Source of the DNA: UBA8886 sp002731655
GTDB lineage: Archaea > Thermoplasmatota > Poseidoniia > MGIII > CG-Epi1
DNA length: 64,000 nt
NCBI GenBank assembly: GCA_030754655.1
Contig: JASLZX010000003.1
Span: forward strand, 38,217-102,216
Direction of reading: 5' to 3'
The position numbers and the translations under genes are program-made. A model generated the notes under the pieces. It saw nothing but the letters and a program-made list of their open reading frames with translations, was not told where the DNA came from and made no database searches. Every line of letters starts with the position of its first letter. The first letter of the stretch is position 1. This document shows positions 7,817 through 15,907 of the stretch, piece after piece.

Positions 7817-8602
7817 ATGCCTATCGACATCCGCGATGAGGGCGCGGTGCGGATTATCACTCTCAACCGGCCCGCGAAGCTGAACGCGCTCACCCTCGCG
7901 ATGGCGACCGACATCTGCAACGCCGTGGAGTCCGCGGCGGCTGACCCATCAGTGCGCTGCCTGCTGCTGATCGGCAGCGGCCGCGCCTTCTCGAGCGGCG
8001 GCGACGTCAACGAGATGGGCGAGCACCTGCCGCGCGCGGGCGACCTGTTCTACCAGCTGACCGACCAGCTGCACGACACGGTCAGCGCGATGCTAACGAT
8101 GCGAAAGCCGGTCGTCACCGCCATCAACGGCATCGTCGCCGGCGGTGCTATCGGCATGGCGCTAGCGGGTGACGTGCGCATCGCGGCCGAGTCGGCACAG
8201 CTGCTCTCGGCGCACTTCAAACGAGGCTTCGTCCCGGCCGGGGGCGCGACCTACCTGCTGCCACGGCTCATCGGCCTCAGCCGCACGCAGGCGCTCTTCT
8301 TCGGCGAGCGGACCCTCACCAGCGCCGAGATGCGCGAGTGGGGGCTGGTGCACCACCTAGTCCCCGACGGGGAGCTAGTGGAATTCGCGATGACTGAGGC
8401 GCAGCGGCTCGCCGCCGGGCCGACGCAGGCAATGGGCGAAACCAAACGGCTGCTGGCGGCGGCCGACAACCTCACCGCCGAAGAGCAGCTCGAGCTGGAG
8501 AGCGAGCGCAACCGCGATTCTGGCAACACCGGCGACGCGGTCGAGGGCATCACCGCCTTCCTCGAGAAGCGCGAGCCGGAGTTCGGCCGCTCAGAAAATT
8601 AA
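7817..8602 (+). CDS. Enoyl-CoA hydratase/isomerase (crotonase) family protein
   Basis: A 261-residue crotonase-fold protein. The oxyanion-hole segments are SGRAFSSGGDVNEM and GIVAGGAIGMALAGDV, and the C-terminus ends FLEKREPEF as in many hydratases. Neither catalytic Glu of true enoyl-CoA hydratases is present: the first position falls in GGAIGM, and the second region reads HFKRGFVPAGGA. It is therefore more likely an isomerase, hydrolase or other crotonase variant than a hydratase. The ATG at 7817 starts right before the domain, and an upstream in-frame start would add an unconserved 22-residue leader. A paralogue with both Glu residues is encoded at 41.1 kb. Confidence 0.8.
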   Translation: MPIDIRDEGAVRIITLNRPAKLNALTLAMATDICNAVESAAADPSVRCLLLIGSGRAFSSGGDVNEMGEHLPRAGDLFYQLTDQLHDTVSAMLTMRKPVVTAINGIVAGGAIGMALAGDVRIAAESAQLLSAHFKRGFVPAGGATYLLPRLIGLSRTQALFFGERTLTSAEMREWGLVHHLVPDGELVEFAMTEAQRLAAGPTQAMGETKRLLAAADNLTAEEQLELESERNRDSGNTGDAVEGITAFLEKREPEFGRSEN

Positions 8603-8616
8603 ACTTCTATAGTCGC

Positions 8617-8692
8617 TGGCGGGCCCGGGGGGATTTGAACCCCCGTATCTGGGTCCGAAGCCCAGCAGGATTCCGAACTACCTCACGGGCCC
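8617..8692 (-). tRNA. tRNA-Arg (anticodon TCG), CCA encoded
   Basis: On the minus strand the acceptor strands GGGCCCG and CGGGCCC pair over seven bases, followed by discriminator G and an encoded CCA (8617-8619). The anticodon stem CTGGG/CCCAG encloses CT-TCG-GA, giving anticodon TCG (Arg). The T arm is GGGGG-TTCAAAT-CCCCC. The D stem has three clear pairs (AGG/CCT). No intron. It sits in the 113-base gap between the crotonase gene and the convergent unknown gene. Confidence 0.93.
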
Positions 8693-8715
8693 GGGCGCGG
8701 ATTATGGGGGGTGCT

Positions 8716-9333
8716 TTAGGCTTGGGGGAGGCGCGCCACGACTCCCGCGACGCGCGGCAGCTCGATGACCGCCAGCACGCGCTGCCGCTCCACGCACGCC
8801 TCGCGCAGCCGTCGCGCCATCTCCGCCTCGCGGCCGCGCTCGACGGCGGCGTAGCCGCTCAACGTGCACAGGTGGCAGTCCATTTCGAGCGCGAGTTCCT
8901 GCGGCGTCTCGGCTTTGAGGCCGCGCTTGCGGAGCCGTTTCTCGAGCCGGTCGCAGCGGAACCACTGCCAGGTCGAGACCGATTCCGTGAACAGCGTGGT
9001 GAACTCCTCCTCGATGAGATCGAGCGCTTCGACCGGGACGTTGTCGGCATCGGCCAGCGCGAGCGCGTGGCGGAGAGCGGGAGGCGGGAGGCGCACGCCG
9101 TCATCACCCGCCACCTGGCGCAGCGCTAAGCCATATAATTCCTCCCAGCCCGAGATGTCGAACGGCTCGCCGTCCCACTCGCGCAGCCCCGCGACCTCGC
9201 CGGGGCTGACGGCCAGCGCTAGCGCCTGCGGGCGCGCCGCGGCCCACGCCGCCTCCAGCTCCGGCAGCTCGCTCGCGAGCCCCTTGACCGTCGGGAAGAT
9301 GGCGAGCGCGCAGTCGCCTAGCTTCAGCTCCAT
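8716..9333 (-). CDS. Conserved-looking hypothetical protein (possibly TraB/TiKi-like)
   Basis: A 205-residue cytosolic protein that I do not recognise with confidence. It starts MELKLGDCALAIFPTVKG, has a long helical middle containing Trp and Cys residues (STWQWFRCDR, EMDCHLCTLSG) and ends in RVLAVIELPRVAGVVARL. The alternation of REAEMARRLRE with a terminal hydrophobic VLAVI strand is reminiscent of TraB/TiKi proteins, but the His-containing signature of that family is not evident. The ATG at 9333 was preferred over an upstream in-frame start because the latter would overlap the zinc-finger gene. It probably shares a transcript with that gene. Confidence 0.5.
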   Translation of the reverse strand: MELKLGDCALAIFPTVKGLASELPELEAAWAAARPQALALAVSPGEVAGLREWDGEPFDISGWEELYGLALRQVAGDDGVRLPPPALRHALALADADNVPVEALDLIEEEFTTLFTESVSTWQWFRCDRLEKRLRKRGLKAETPQELALEMDCHLCTLSGYAAVERGREAEMARRLREACVERQRVLAVIELPRVAGVVARLPQA

Positions 9334-9362
9334 GGCCCGCGCAAGCGCGCCGTGTAATAAAT

Positions 9363-9482
9363 TCAGCCCAGCTTTGCGCTGCAACTATGGGCGCTGTGGC
9401 AATCACCGCAAAGCATCGCTGAACAGCCGCGGCAAGCGGTGAGAGCGGGCGCGCCACACTCGGTGCAGAGGCCGGCTCGCAT
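9363..9482 (-). CDS. Tiny B-box/HIT-like zinc-finger protein (39 aa)
   Basis: A short gene of 40 codons. The protein starts MRAGLCTECGAPALTACRGC and continues with CGDCHSAHSC. Cys pairs at residues 6/9, 17/20 and 25/28 plus two His give a cross-brace zinc-finger pattern like B-box or HIT fingers. The ATG at 9482 is 24 bases from the centre of a palindromic A/T block at 9501-9511, which supports real, leaderless expression. The downstream gene begins 29 bases after its stop, so the two may form a pair. Function unknown; protein-protein contact or RNA binding is plausible. Confidence 0.65.
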   Translation of the reverse strand: MRAGLCTECGAPALTACRGCSAMLCGDCHSAHSCSAKLG

Positions 9483-9500
9483 GAGGGGCGAGGCGCAAAC

Positions 9501-9511
9501 CCTAATTTAGG
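9501..9511. promoter_or_regulatory. Palindromic TATA block shared by two divergent leaderless genes
   Basis: CCTAATTTAGG is a perfect 11-base palindrome. Its centre (9506) is 24 bases from the minus-strand ATG at 9482 and 25 bases from the plus-strand GTG at 9531. One TBP site appears to serve both genes. Confidence 0.6.
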
Positions 9512-9530
9512 ATGGAGGCTGCCGCGCTCT

Positions 9531-9827
9531 GTGTTCAGAGCCAATAAGATTACCGTGTTCCTGCCGGGCGACGGCGAGACGCAGGTCTTCGAGAAAGTGA
9601 AGTTCCAGTCGAACCCCGAGGTGGGGGTGCTGGCTGTTTTCCCCGGCGAAGGCAAGGAGGCGCTGGTCTTCTCCGGCCTGAGCTTCCGCATCGAGATGGA
9701 CGTGAAAGGCGCCAAGGAATCGTTTGAGATGGCCGAGAAGGCGCACAAGGTCTCGCGCGAGCAGATGAAGCAGATGTTCGAGCGCGAGTCGGGGAAGGGC
9801 GACCGCTTCAGCTCCAGCTTCGGGTAG
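9531..9827 (+). CDS. Hypothetical protein, 98 aa
   Basis: A 98-residue protein of unknown function. The first 60 residues are predicted beta strands (NKITVFLPGDGETQVFEKV, then VGVLAVFPGEGK and GLSFRIEMDVKG). The rest is a charged amphipathic helix (SFEMAEKAHKVSREQMKQM) with a Gly/Ser tail. No signal peptide or membrane segment. The GTG start fits the shared promoter at 9501-9511. It ends two bases before the ATG of the HAD phosphatase gene, so the two are probably co-transcribed. Confidence 0.6.
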   Translation: MFRANKITVFLPGDGETQVFEKVKFQSNPEVGVLAVFPGEGKEALVFSGLSFRIEMDVKGAKESFEMAEKAHKVSREQMKQMFERESGKGDRFSSSFG

Positions 9828-9829
9828 CC

Positions 9830-10471
9830 ATGGCGCTGAAACTCGTCGTCTTCGACATGGACGGAACGCTGCTGCGCCCCAAGTCGTCGTGGGGGCTGCT
9901 GCACGACTATTTCGGCACCGATAATTCCGAGATGCTCGCGCACTACCAGCGACACGAGGTGAGCGACGCCGAGTTCGTCGCCACCGACCTTGCGCTCTGG
10001 GCCGCCGCCTATGGCGGCCCGGTCGATGCGGTGACGGTCAACGCCGTGCTCGACGGAGCCGAACTGCTGCCGGGCGCCGTCGAGGCGGTCGCCGGGCTGC
10101 ACGCGGCGGGAGTCGCGACCGCGATTATCTCGGGCGGCATCGATTATCTCGCGCAGAAGCTGGCGGCGGAGTGGGGCATGGCGGAAGCGCACGCCAACCC
10201 GCTGTTCGATTCGCCCGCGGGGCTGCAGGGCGATATTCGCGTCAGCCGCCACGCCAAGGCGCCGGTGATGCGCGGCGTGATGGCGCGCCATCACGTCGCG
10301 CGCGACGAGGTGGCGGCGGTCGGCGACACGGTGGTTGACCTAGACCTGTTCGCGCTCGCGGGGACCAGCGTCGCGGTCAACACCGATGACGAGCGCGTCA
10401 TCGCGGCGGCGACGCACCACCTGCCTGACGAGTCGCTCGACGGGCTGCTACCGTTATTGCTTCCGCGTTAG
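9830..10471 (+). CDS. HAD-superfamily phosphatase (SerB-like)
   Basis: A 213-residue HAD hydrolase. Motif I is FDMDGTLL with both catalytic aspartates (residues 8 and 10). A cap region follows, then motif II ATAIISGG, a conserved Lys (QKLAAEWGM region) and motif IV AVGDTVVDLDL. The order and the GDxxxD motif match phosphoserine phosphatase-like (type I cap) HAD enzymes. The precise substrate is uncertain: phosphoserine or a small phospho-metabolite. It follows the 98-residue gene by two bases. Its last 18 bases overlap the convergent MFS gene. Confidence 0.8.
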   Translation: MALKLVVFDMDGTLLRPKSSWGLLHDYFGTDNSEMLAHYQRHEVSDAEFVATDLALWAAAYGGPVDAVTVNAVLDGAELLPGAVEAVAGLHAAGVATAIISGGIDYLAQKLAAEWGMAEAHANPLFDSPAGLQGDIRVSRHAKAPVMRGVMARHHVARDEVAAVGDTVVDLDLFALAGTSVAVNTDDERVIAAATHHLPDESLDGLLPLLLPR

Positions 10472-11788
10472 CAACGCCCCAATCAACGCCGCCGCGGCCG
10501 CGACCAGCGCCAGCCGGTCCAGTCCTGGCGAGGGCGAGATGGCCCAGAGCGCGAGGCTGAAGCCGGCAAAGAGCAACGCGCTCTGCTGCACCACGGCGCG
10601 GCGCGACTGCCCCACCTGCAGCATCAGCACCAGCACCAGCGCGAAGGTGAGCGACGCGAGGCGGAACGGCGCCGCGTAGCCAAGCAGCGTCCAGAGGCTG
10701 GTGCCGAGCAGCGGCCCGATGGCACGCGACAGTGCGCCCAGCGACTGGCTCAGTCCCAGCACCGTCCCCTGCTCCTGCGGCCCCACCGCGCGCGAAATTA
10801 GCGCGTTGAGCGTCGGCTGGATGAAGCCACTGCCGAGCGAGAAAATCGTCGTCGCCAGCGCAACGCCTTCGAGCGTCGTGGTGTAGGGAATATAGCCCAT
10901 ACCGAGCAGCATCAACAGCGCCCCCGCGCGCGAGGTCCACGCTTCGCCGCAGCGGCGCACCGCCGGGCCGACGAGGCCGCCCTGCGTCACGATGCTGACG
11001 CCGCCCATGTAGGCGAACAGCACCCCCGAGAGCCGCACCGGCAGGCCGATGCGTTCCTTCGAAAACTCGACGAAGGTGCCGAAGATTATTGAGAACGCCA
11101 GCAGGTAAAGCGTGAAGATTACCAGGAGCAACCCCAGCCGCGGCTGCCGCAGGTAGGCGAGCGTCTCGCGCAGCGCTTCCCCCGGCGAGACGCGCGGCCG
11201 CACCACGTGGCCTGGCGGAAGCGACTCGGGCAGCCAGCGCCAAGCGCAGAAGAGGTTCAGCAGCGCCAGCCCCGACCCGAAGAATGCCGGCAGCCAGAAG
11301 CCCCACTGCCCCAGCAGCCCGCCCAGCGCCGGCCCGCAGACAAAGCCCAGCCCGAAGGCGACGCCGAGCATCCCCATCCCCTGCGCGCGCTCCTCGGGCG
11401 GCGTCACGTCCGCCACGTAGGCGTACGCGGCGGCGTAGTTGGCGCTCATCACTCCCAGCATGATGCGCGACAGGAACAGCACCCCCAACAGCAACCGCCG
11501 GTCGTCGCTCAACCCCAGCGCCGGGTCGGCCAGCCCGAACACCGCGTAGGCGACAGCCGCACCGCCGAGACCGAGCATGATGACCGGCCGGCGGCCGATA
11601 CGGTCGCTCAACCGGCCCCACGCGGGAAGGCAGGCAAACTGCGCCAGCGAGAAGGCGGTAATCAGCAGGCCGACGGTGAGGATGCTGCCGCCCAGTTCGG
11701 CCACGATATAGTTCAGCAGCGGGATGAACATCGCGAACCCCGCAAGGTCGATGAACATCGTCAGCATCAGGATGTGGAGCGGCTTCAC
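10454..11788 (-). CDS. MFS transporter, TetA/drug-efflux type
   Basis: A 444-residue protein with about twelve membrane helices. The MFS signature GRLSDRIGRRPVIMLG follows helix 2, and a second-half copy of the loop motif is weaker. The N-terminus (ILMLTMFIDLAGFAMFIPLL) resembles tetracycline-resistance-type proton antiporters. It is most likely a proton-driven exporter of small hydrophobic molecules in the cytoplasmic membrane, but the substrate cannot be inferred. GTG start at 11788. The gene converges on the HAD phosphatase gene and diverges from the giant surface protein gene. Confidence 0.85.
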   Translation of the reverse strand: MKPLHILMLTMFIDLAGFAMFIPLLNYIVAELGGSILTVGLLITAFSLAQFACLPAWGRLSDRIGRRPVIMLGLGGAAVAYAVFGLADPALGLSDDRRLLLGVLFLSRIMLGVMSANYAAAYAYVADVTPPEERAQGMGMLGVAFGLGFVCGPALGGLLGQWGFWLPAFFGSGLALLNLFCAWRWLPESLPPGHVVRPRVSPGEALRETLAYLRQPRLGLLLVIFTLYLLAFSIIFGTFVEFSKERIGLPVRLSGVLFAYMGGVSIVTQGGLVGPAVRRCGEAWTSRAGALLMLLGMGYIPYTTTLEGVALATTIFSLGSGFIQPTLNALISRAVGPQEQGTVLGLSQSLGALSRAIGPLLGTSLWTLLGYAAPFRLASLTFALVLVLMLQVGQSRRAVVQQSALLFAGFSLALWAISPSPGLDRLALVAAAAALIGALLTRKQ

Positions 11789-11865
11789 CGGCCCGCAGGC
11801 GGGGGGTGGATAACAGCCTGCGTTACAATCACTTATAGCCCCGTGCGCTCTGTCACACTCCCGGG

Positions 11866-14800
11866 ATGATGATTTTCATGCGCAAGACCCTCAAATATTC
11901 GTTCGCCGTACTAGTGTTTGCATTCCTGCTTTCACTGGCTGCCTCCGAGGCTTCCGGTGAAGTGGACCTGACGATTACCTCCTTGGACTACACTAATGAC
12001 TTCGATACCGGAGATCCTGTTACTATCGTCCAGAGCGGGAAGGATGCTGACACTGTATACAAGTATAATTTTTACGACGATGACAACGATGACTGCGATG
12101 AACAGAGGTGTCTCCCCGAGAATTGGTATGCGAAGAATTTTGACGACGCAATCTGGAGTTCAGGAGCCGCACCCTTCGGCAATAATGACCAGGCCGGCGC
12201 CAGTCCGGGCACGATATGGCAAACAGAGGAGGATCTGAATGACCACATCGTAATTCGCCATCACTTTACTTACAGTAATGAGTATGATGCAATCAGTGCT
12301 ACCCTGAACCTGGCCTACAATAACTACTATGTCGCCTACCTGAACGGGAACCTTATTCGAGACTGCTATTCTTACCAAAACAATAATAATTGTTACCAAG
12401 GCGACACTGCATACTGGAACAATGAACTAACCTATAACGGAGGCTCCCAGTCAGGGCCTAATCAAGATTGGCTAGTCGAAGGTGACAACGTACTTGCCAT
12501 ACTAGGAAGAGACAGCACTTGGGGTGGGGACCCTAATCAGTGGCTTGATGTCGAGTTCGTGGTCAACGTCCAGTCCTGGAGGGAAAAACCGATTATCCTC
12601 GGTGATGACGTGTGGCTGAGGGTGATTACTTCCAACGTAGGAAACGAAACCGCTGAGAACTTCAACGTCACGCTGGCGGTCGAGGGTGAGGAGCTGGGGA
12701 ATGCTACCATAACGGAACTGGCACCTAATGCTACGGCTGAAAGTGTGTTCTACTGGACTCCGGAGGCGCTCGGAGACTTTAATCTTGTGGCTTTTGCTGA
12801 TGCTGGGCAAGATGTTGGAGAAAGCGATGAGGACAACAATACCCTGAATCGCACAATACACATTGGGTTCTATGCGTACAATATTGCTGTGGAATCAAAC
12901 CATGTTGTAGGAAATGCTACAGAGATTTTCAGGTACAATCTAACTGTCACTAACGAAGGCGACGTGGAAGACAATTTCACCCTCTCAGCCTCAGGTATTT
13001 TCTACAATTGGGATTGGACCCTTACGCCCAACGTACTTCACCTGCAACCCGGAGGGAGCGGGAATGCGACTCTTGAAATAGTTCCGGACAGAGAGACATT
13101 GGCTGGGAATTACTCCGTGTTCATGAGTGCCAGGTCTCAGTACTATAGTGAATTCAGAGAGAACGTAGTCCTGAGTGGCCGGGATAACGAGACAGAATGG
13201 TGGTGGGCCCATTCCAATAGCAGTAACACGCGACTCTACTATTGCACGGACAATGATGAACCCGACGACCCAGATTATGAATGCGATATTAGCTGGACCG
13301 AACTAGACTTCGACTATGATGACAACTGGACCCTTGACCCGGCACCCTTCGGAGATACCGACATAGGCAATGTAGACAACAACACGGTCTGGCAAGGCAA
13401 CAGTTACGCCTACTTCCGCCATATATTCACTATCGATAATATTTCGGCTTACGAAGGGGGCAGCCTGAGCCTGAATACTGCGGCAAACAACTACGGAACC
13501 TACTACCTGAACAGCCAGATAGTGTTCAATGACATGCGGCAGGGTCAGGGCCACACCGCGAATTACTGGAACGATGAAACCCTGTTTGGACCCGAACTCT
13601 TGCAGGAAGGCGAAAATATCCTGGCATCAGTAGTCCGGGAAACTGGAAACACCCAGTGGTTTGATGAGGAAGTCGTGGCTGTTTTCTCCCAATCCGCAGC
13701 CTGGGATTTCGTTCCGCTACCACTAGAACTGGAAATGGAGATACTGCCGACCTATAATTTCTCGCTCTCGGCCCCCATTAGCAACAAGCAGATTCCGGAC
13801 GACACTAACTACACCTTTGAAGTCTGGATTACCAATCTAGGAAACATCGGAGATACCTATGAGATGGTAGTCACACTAAACGACACCTACAACTTTACAA
13901 TCCTTAACTACACCACTACTGAAATGCACAGCGTTGTTGGAGAAGGTGCAATAGGTTACATTAATGTCACCATGCGCGACCTTATCGAGGAAGACGCGCG
14001 TGGCGGTTTCAATGTTACTGTAATTTCGCGCAACTCGACCGAACAACTCACTAAATGGATTGAGCTGACTGCAATGCTCTATATCGTGCCTGACACACTG
14101 CGTCCTGTTACGGAGGCTATAACAGATCCACTCGTCAACTCGACCTCGTTCCAGGTAGGGTGGGAAGTAGCCGAATGGTATCGCCTCGACGATGTGCTCG
14201 GCAACGACACCTTGGTGGTGACCGTCGAATACCGGCGCGACAACGGCAGCGGCAGCTGGGAGGAGTGGCAAGTGTGGCAGGTCTTCACGGCCGAGGACGA
14301 GGACAATCCGCTCGGCAGCGGGAGCGGAACCTTCTCGCTGGGCGAGGACGGTCGCAGCTTCCAGTTCCGGGCAACCGGCCTCGACGATGACGGGCTGTTG
14401 GAGGACAAGACGGGACGCAATGACACCGAGACGCTGGTCGACACAACCCCGCCAACGGTCGCCGTTTCCAGCGACCCAGCTGGCGCGCTGCTCAGCACCA
14501 ACTACCTCGAGCTGAGCTGGGAGAGCAGCGCCAGCGACCTTGCGGGCTACGACCTGCAACATTCGTTTGACGGCGGAGCGTGGGAAACGCTGCTGGCCGA
14601 CTCGCTCGCGACGCGCTACGACTACTACGTCACGGCCGACGGCAGCCACGCCTTCCGCGTCATCGCGAGCGATGACGCGGGCAACCGTGACGTGCCCGAC
14701 ACGCCCCAAATCAGCATGGTCATCGACACCGCAGCCCCGACGGGGAGGCTCGCGCCGCTGGAGCCGCTGACCGGCGCGCTAGCGGTGACGTTGCTGCCAT

Positions 14801-15849
14801 CGCAGGATAACGCCAGCAGCTACAACCTGAGCTATGCGCGGATTGCCGAGGAGCAGCTGCTGACCGCCATCTGGGCGTGGCAGGAGCTCGGCAGCTGGAA
14901 CTCGACGCAGTCGCACGATTTCGACGTCGTCGACGGCTACGCCTACTACTTCCGCTACACACCGGTCGACGCGGCGGGCAATGTCGCCGACCGCGACTCC
15001 CTCAGCGCAACTTACAGCGGCGACGGAAACCCGGGCCAGTCGTTTCCACTGCTGCTCCCCGCTATCATCCTGCAGGGCGACCCGCAGCTCACCGTGCACG
15101 CTGGCCTGACGGAACTGGCTCGCAGCAACGCGCCGGGGATGGTTCTCAGCAACCAATTCTACTACGACGCGGCGACTGCGACCATCCAGTTCGGGAATGG
15201 CGCGAGCGGCTACCTGCCGACCGAGGGGGAATCTATTACCATCGCCTGGAGCGGCTACGATACTGCGACGCTGGTTGACCGCACCCCGCCCTCCGCCCCG
15301 CGCAGCTTCCAGCTGACGCTGGCGCCCGACGGGAGCGCGCAGATGCGGTTCCTCTATTCTGCCTCGGACGACGTGGTCGAGTATCGCATCATCCGCAAGG
15401 ATTCGCCCAACGCTACCGGCGACCTGCTCGCGACGCTGGCCGCCAGCGAGGGGTACCTGACGCACGTCGACCAGCCGCCGGGCGAACAACTCTGGATTTA
15501 CCGCGTCGTGGCCGTCGACCGCAGGGGGCTGCTCTCGCCCGCGGTCGAGGCGACGGTCGACCTGACACCAGCGGTGCAGCCACCGACGGACGGCGACGAT
15601 GAAGCGGAGCTGCCGCTGATGACGCTGCTGGCGGGCGCGGCGCTGGTGCTGGGCGGTGGAGCGGCGGCCTGGTGGTTCACCCGGCCGCCGCCCGTGGCCG
15701 TCGCGCCGGTGCTGACGAGTGTCGCGTCGCCCTTCACCGCTGCCGACGAGGGACTTCTTTGCAGCGGGTGCGATACCATCTTCACTCCCGACGAGGGGGA
15801 GACGCTACACTGCCCCGGCTGTGGGCAGGTCGGGCCGCCCCCTTCCTGA
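11866..15849 (+). CDS. Giant membrane-anchored surface protein with duplicated lectin-like domains and a C-terminal zinc ribbon
   Basis: A 1327-residue exported protein. Domains in order: signal peptide (5-30); a jelly-roll-like module (about 85-235); a CARDB-like adhesion domain (246-335); a NEW3-like beta domain (336-435); a second jelly-roll module (473-612) sharing the APFG, TVWQ, YLN and EGEN/EGDN landmarks of the first; another beta domain (620-735); FnIII/Ig-like repeats (745-1230); one membrane helix (1245-1263); and a cytosolic tail with CSGC and CPGC. Many NxS/T sites in the first 735 residues suggest N-glycosylation. The 5' part is visibly AT-richer than the 3' part after about 14150. 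An alternative start is at 11878. Adhesion or sugar binding is inferred. Confidence 0.75.
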   Translation: MMIFMRKTLKYSFAVLVFAFLLSLAASEASGEVDLTITSLDYTNDFDTGDPVTIVQSGKDADTVYKYNFYDDDNDDCDEQRCLPENWYAKNFDDAIWSSGAAPFGNNDQAGASPGTIWQTEEDLNDHIVIRHHFTYSNEYDAISATLNLAYNNYYVAYLNGNLIRDCYSYQNNNNCYQGDTAYWNNELTYNGGSQSGPNQDWLVEGDNVLAILGRDSTWGGDPNQWLDVEFVVNVQSWREKPIILGDDVWLRVITSNVGNETAENFNVTLAVEGEELGNATITELAPNATAESVFYWTPEALGDFNLVAFADAGQDVGESDEDNNTLNRTIHIGFYAYNIAVESNHVVGNATEIFRYNLTVTNEGDVEDNFTLSASGIFYNWDWTLTPNVLHLQPGGSGNATLEIVPDRETLAGNYSVFMSARSQYYSEFRENVVLSGRDNETEWWWAHSNSSNTRLYYCTDNDEPDDPDYECDISWTELDFDYDDNWTLDPAPFGDTDIGNVDNNTVWQGNSYAYFRHIFTIDNISAYEGGSLSLNTAANNYGTYYLNSQIVFNDMRQGQGHTANYWNDETLFGPELLQEGENILASVVRETGNTQWFDEEVVAVFSQSAAWDFVPLPLELEMEILPTYNFSLSAPISNKQIPDDTNYTFEVWITNLGNIGDTYEMVVTLNDTYNFTILNYTTTEMHSVVGEGAIGYINVTMRDLIEEDARGGFNVTVISRNSTEQLTKWIELTAMLYIVPDTLRPVTEAITDPLVNSTSFQVGWEVAEWYRLDDVLGNDTLVVTVEYRRDNGSGSWEEWQVWQVFTAEDEDNPLGSGSGTFSLGEDGRSFQFRATGLDDDGLLEDKTGRNDTETLVDTTPPTVAVSSDPAGALLSTNYLELSWESSASDLAGYDLQHSFDGGAWETLLADSLATRYDYYVTADGSHAFRVIASDDAGNRDVPDTPQISMVIDTAAPTGRLAPLEPLTGALAVTLLPSQDNASSYNLSYARIAEEQLLTAIWAWQELGSWNSTQSHDFDVVDGYAYYFRYTPVDAAGNVADRDSLSATYSGDGNPGQSFPLLLPAIILQGDPQLTVHAGLTELARSNAPGMVLSNQFYYDAATATIQFGNGASGYLPTEGESITIAWSGYDTATLVDRTPPSAPRSFQLTLAPDGSAQMRFLYSASDDVVEYRIIRKDSPNATGDLLATLAASEGYLTHVDQPPGEQLWIYRVVAVDRRGLLSPAVEATVDLTPAVQPPTDGDDEAELPLMTLLAGAALVLGGGAAAWWFTRPPPVAVAPVLTSVASPFTAADEGLLCSGCDTIFTPDEGETLHCPGCGQVGPPPS

Positions 15850-15861
15850 GCGCTGACGCAA

Positions 15862-15870
15862 TCTTATAAA
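15862..15870 (+). promoter_or_regulatory. TATA element and Shine-Dalgarno site for the HTH regulator gene
   Basis: TCTTATAAA lies about 42 bases before the ATG at 15908, so the transcript has a short leader. A strong ribosome binding site GGAGGT occurs at 15898-15903. It is one of few clear Shine-Dalgarno sites in the window. Confidence 0.55.
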
Positions 15871-15907
15871 GCGCATTACAACATGCGGTAGACAACCGGA
15901 GGTTGAT

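Noticed and set aside
8716..9333. Calling the 205-residue protein a TraB/TiKi protease-like protein
   Set aside because: The C-terminal hydrophobic strand and helix pattern is suggestive, but the signature Gly-x-His residues are not visible, so it was left as hypothetical.
9104..10294. Long minus-strand frame of 396 codons
   Set aside because: It runs antisense through the HAD phosphatase and 98-residue genes in another frame and has no domain logic. It arises from high GC content.
10398..11621. 407-codon minus-strand frame inside the MFS gene
   Set aside because: It is Ala/Arg/Gly-rich with no membrane segments or motifs. The overlapping frame encodes a complete twelve-helix MFS protein.
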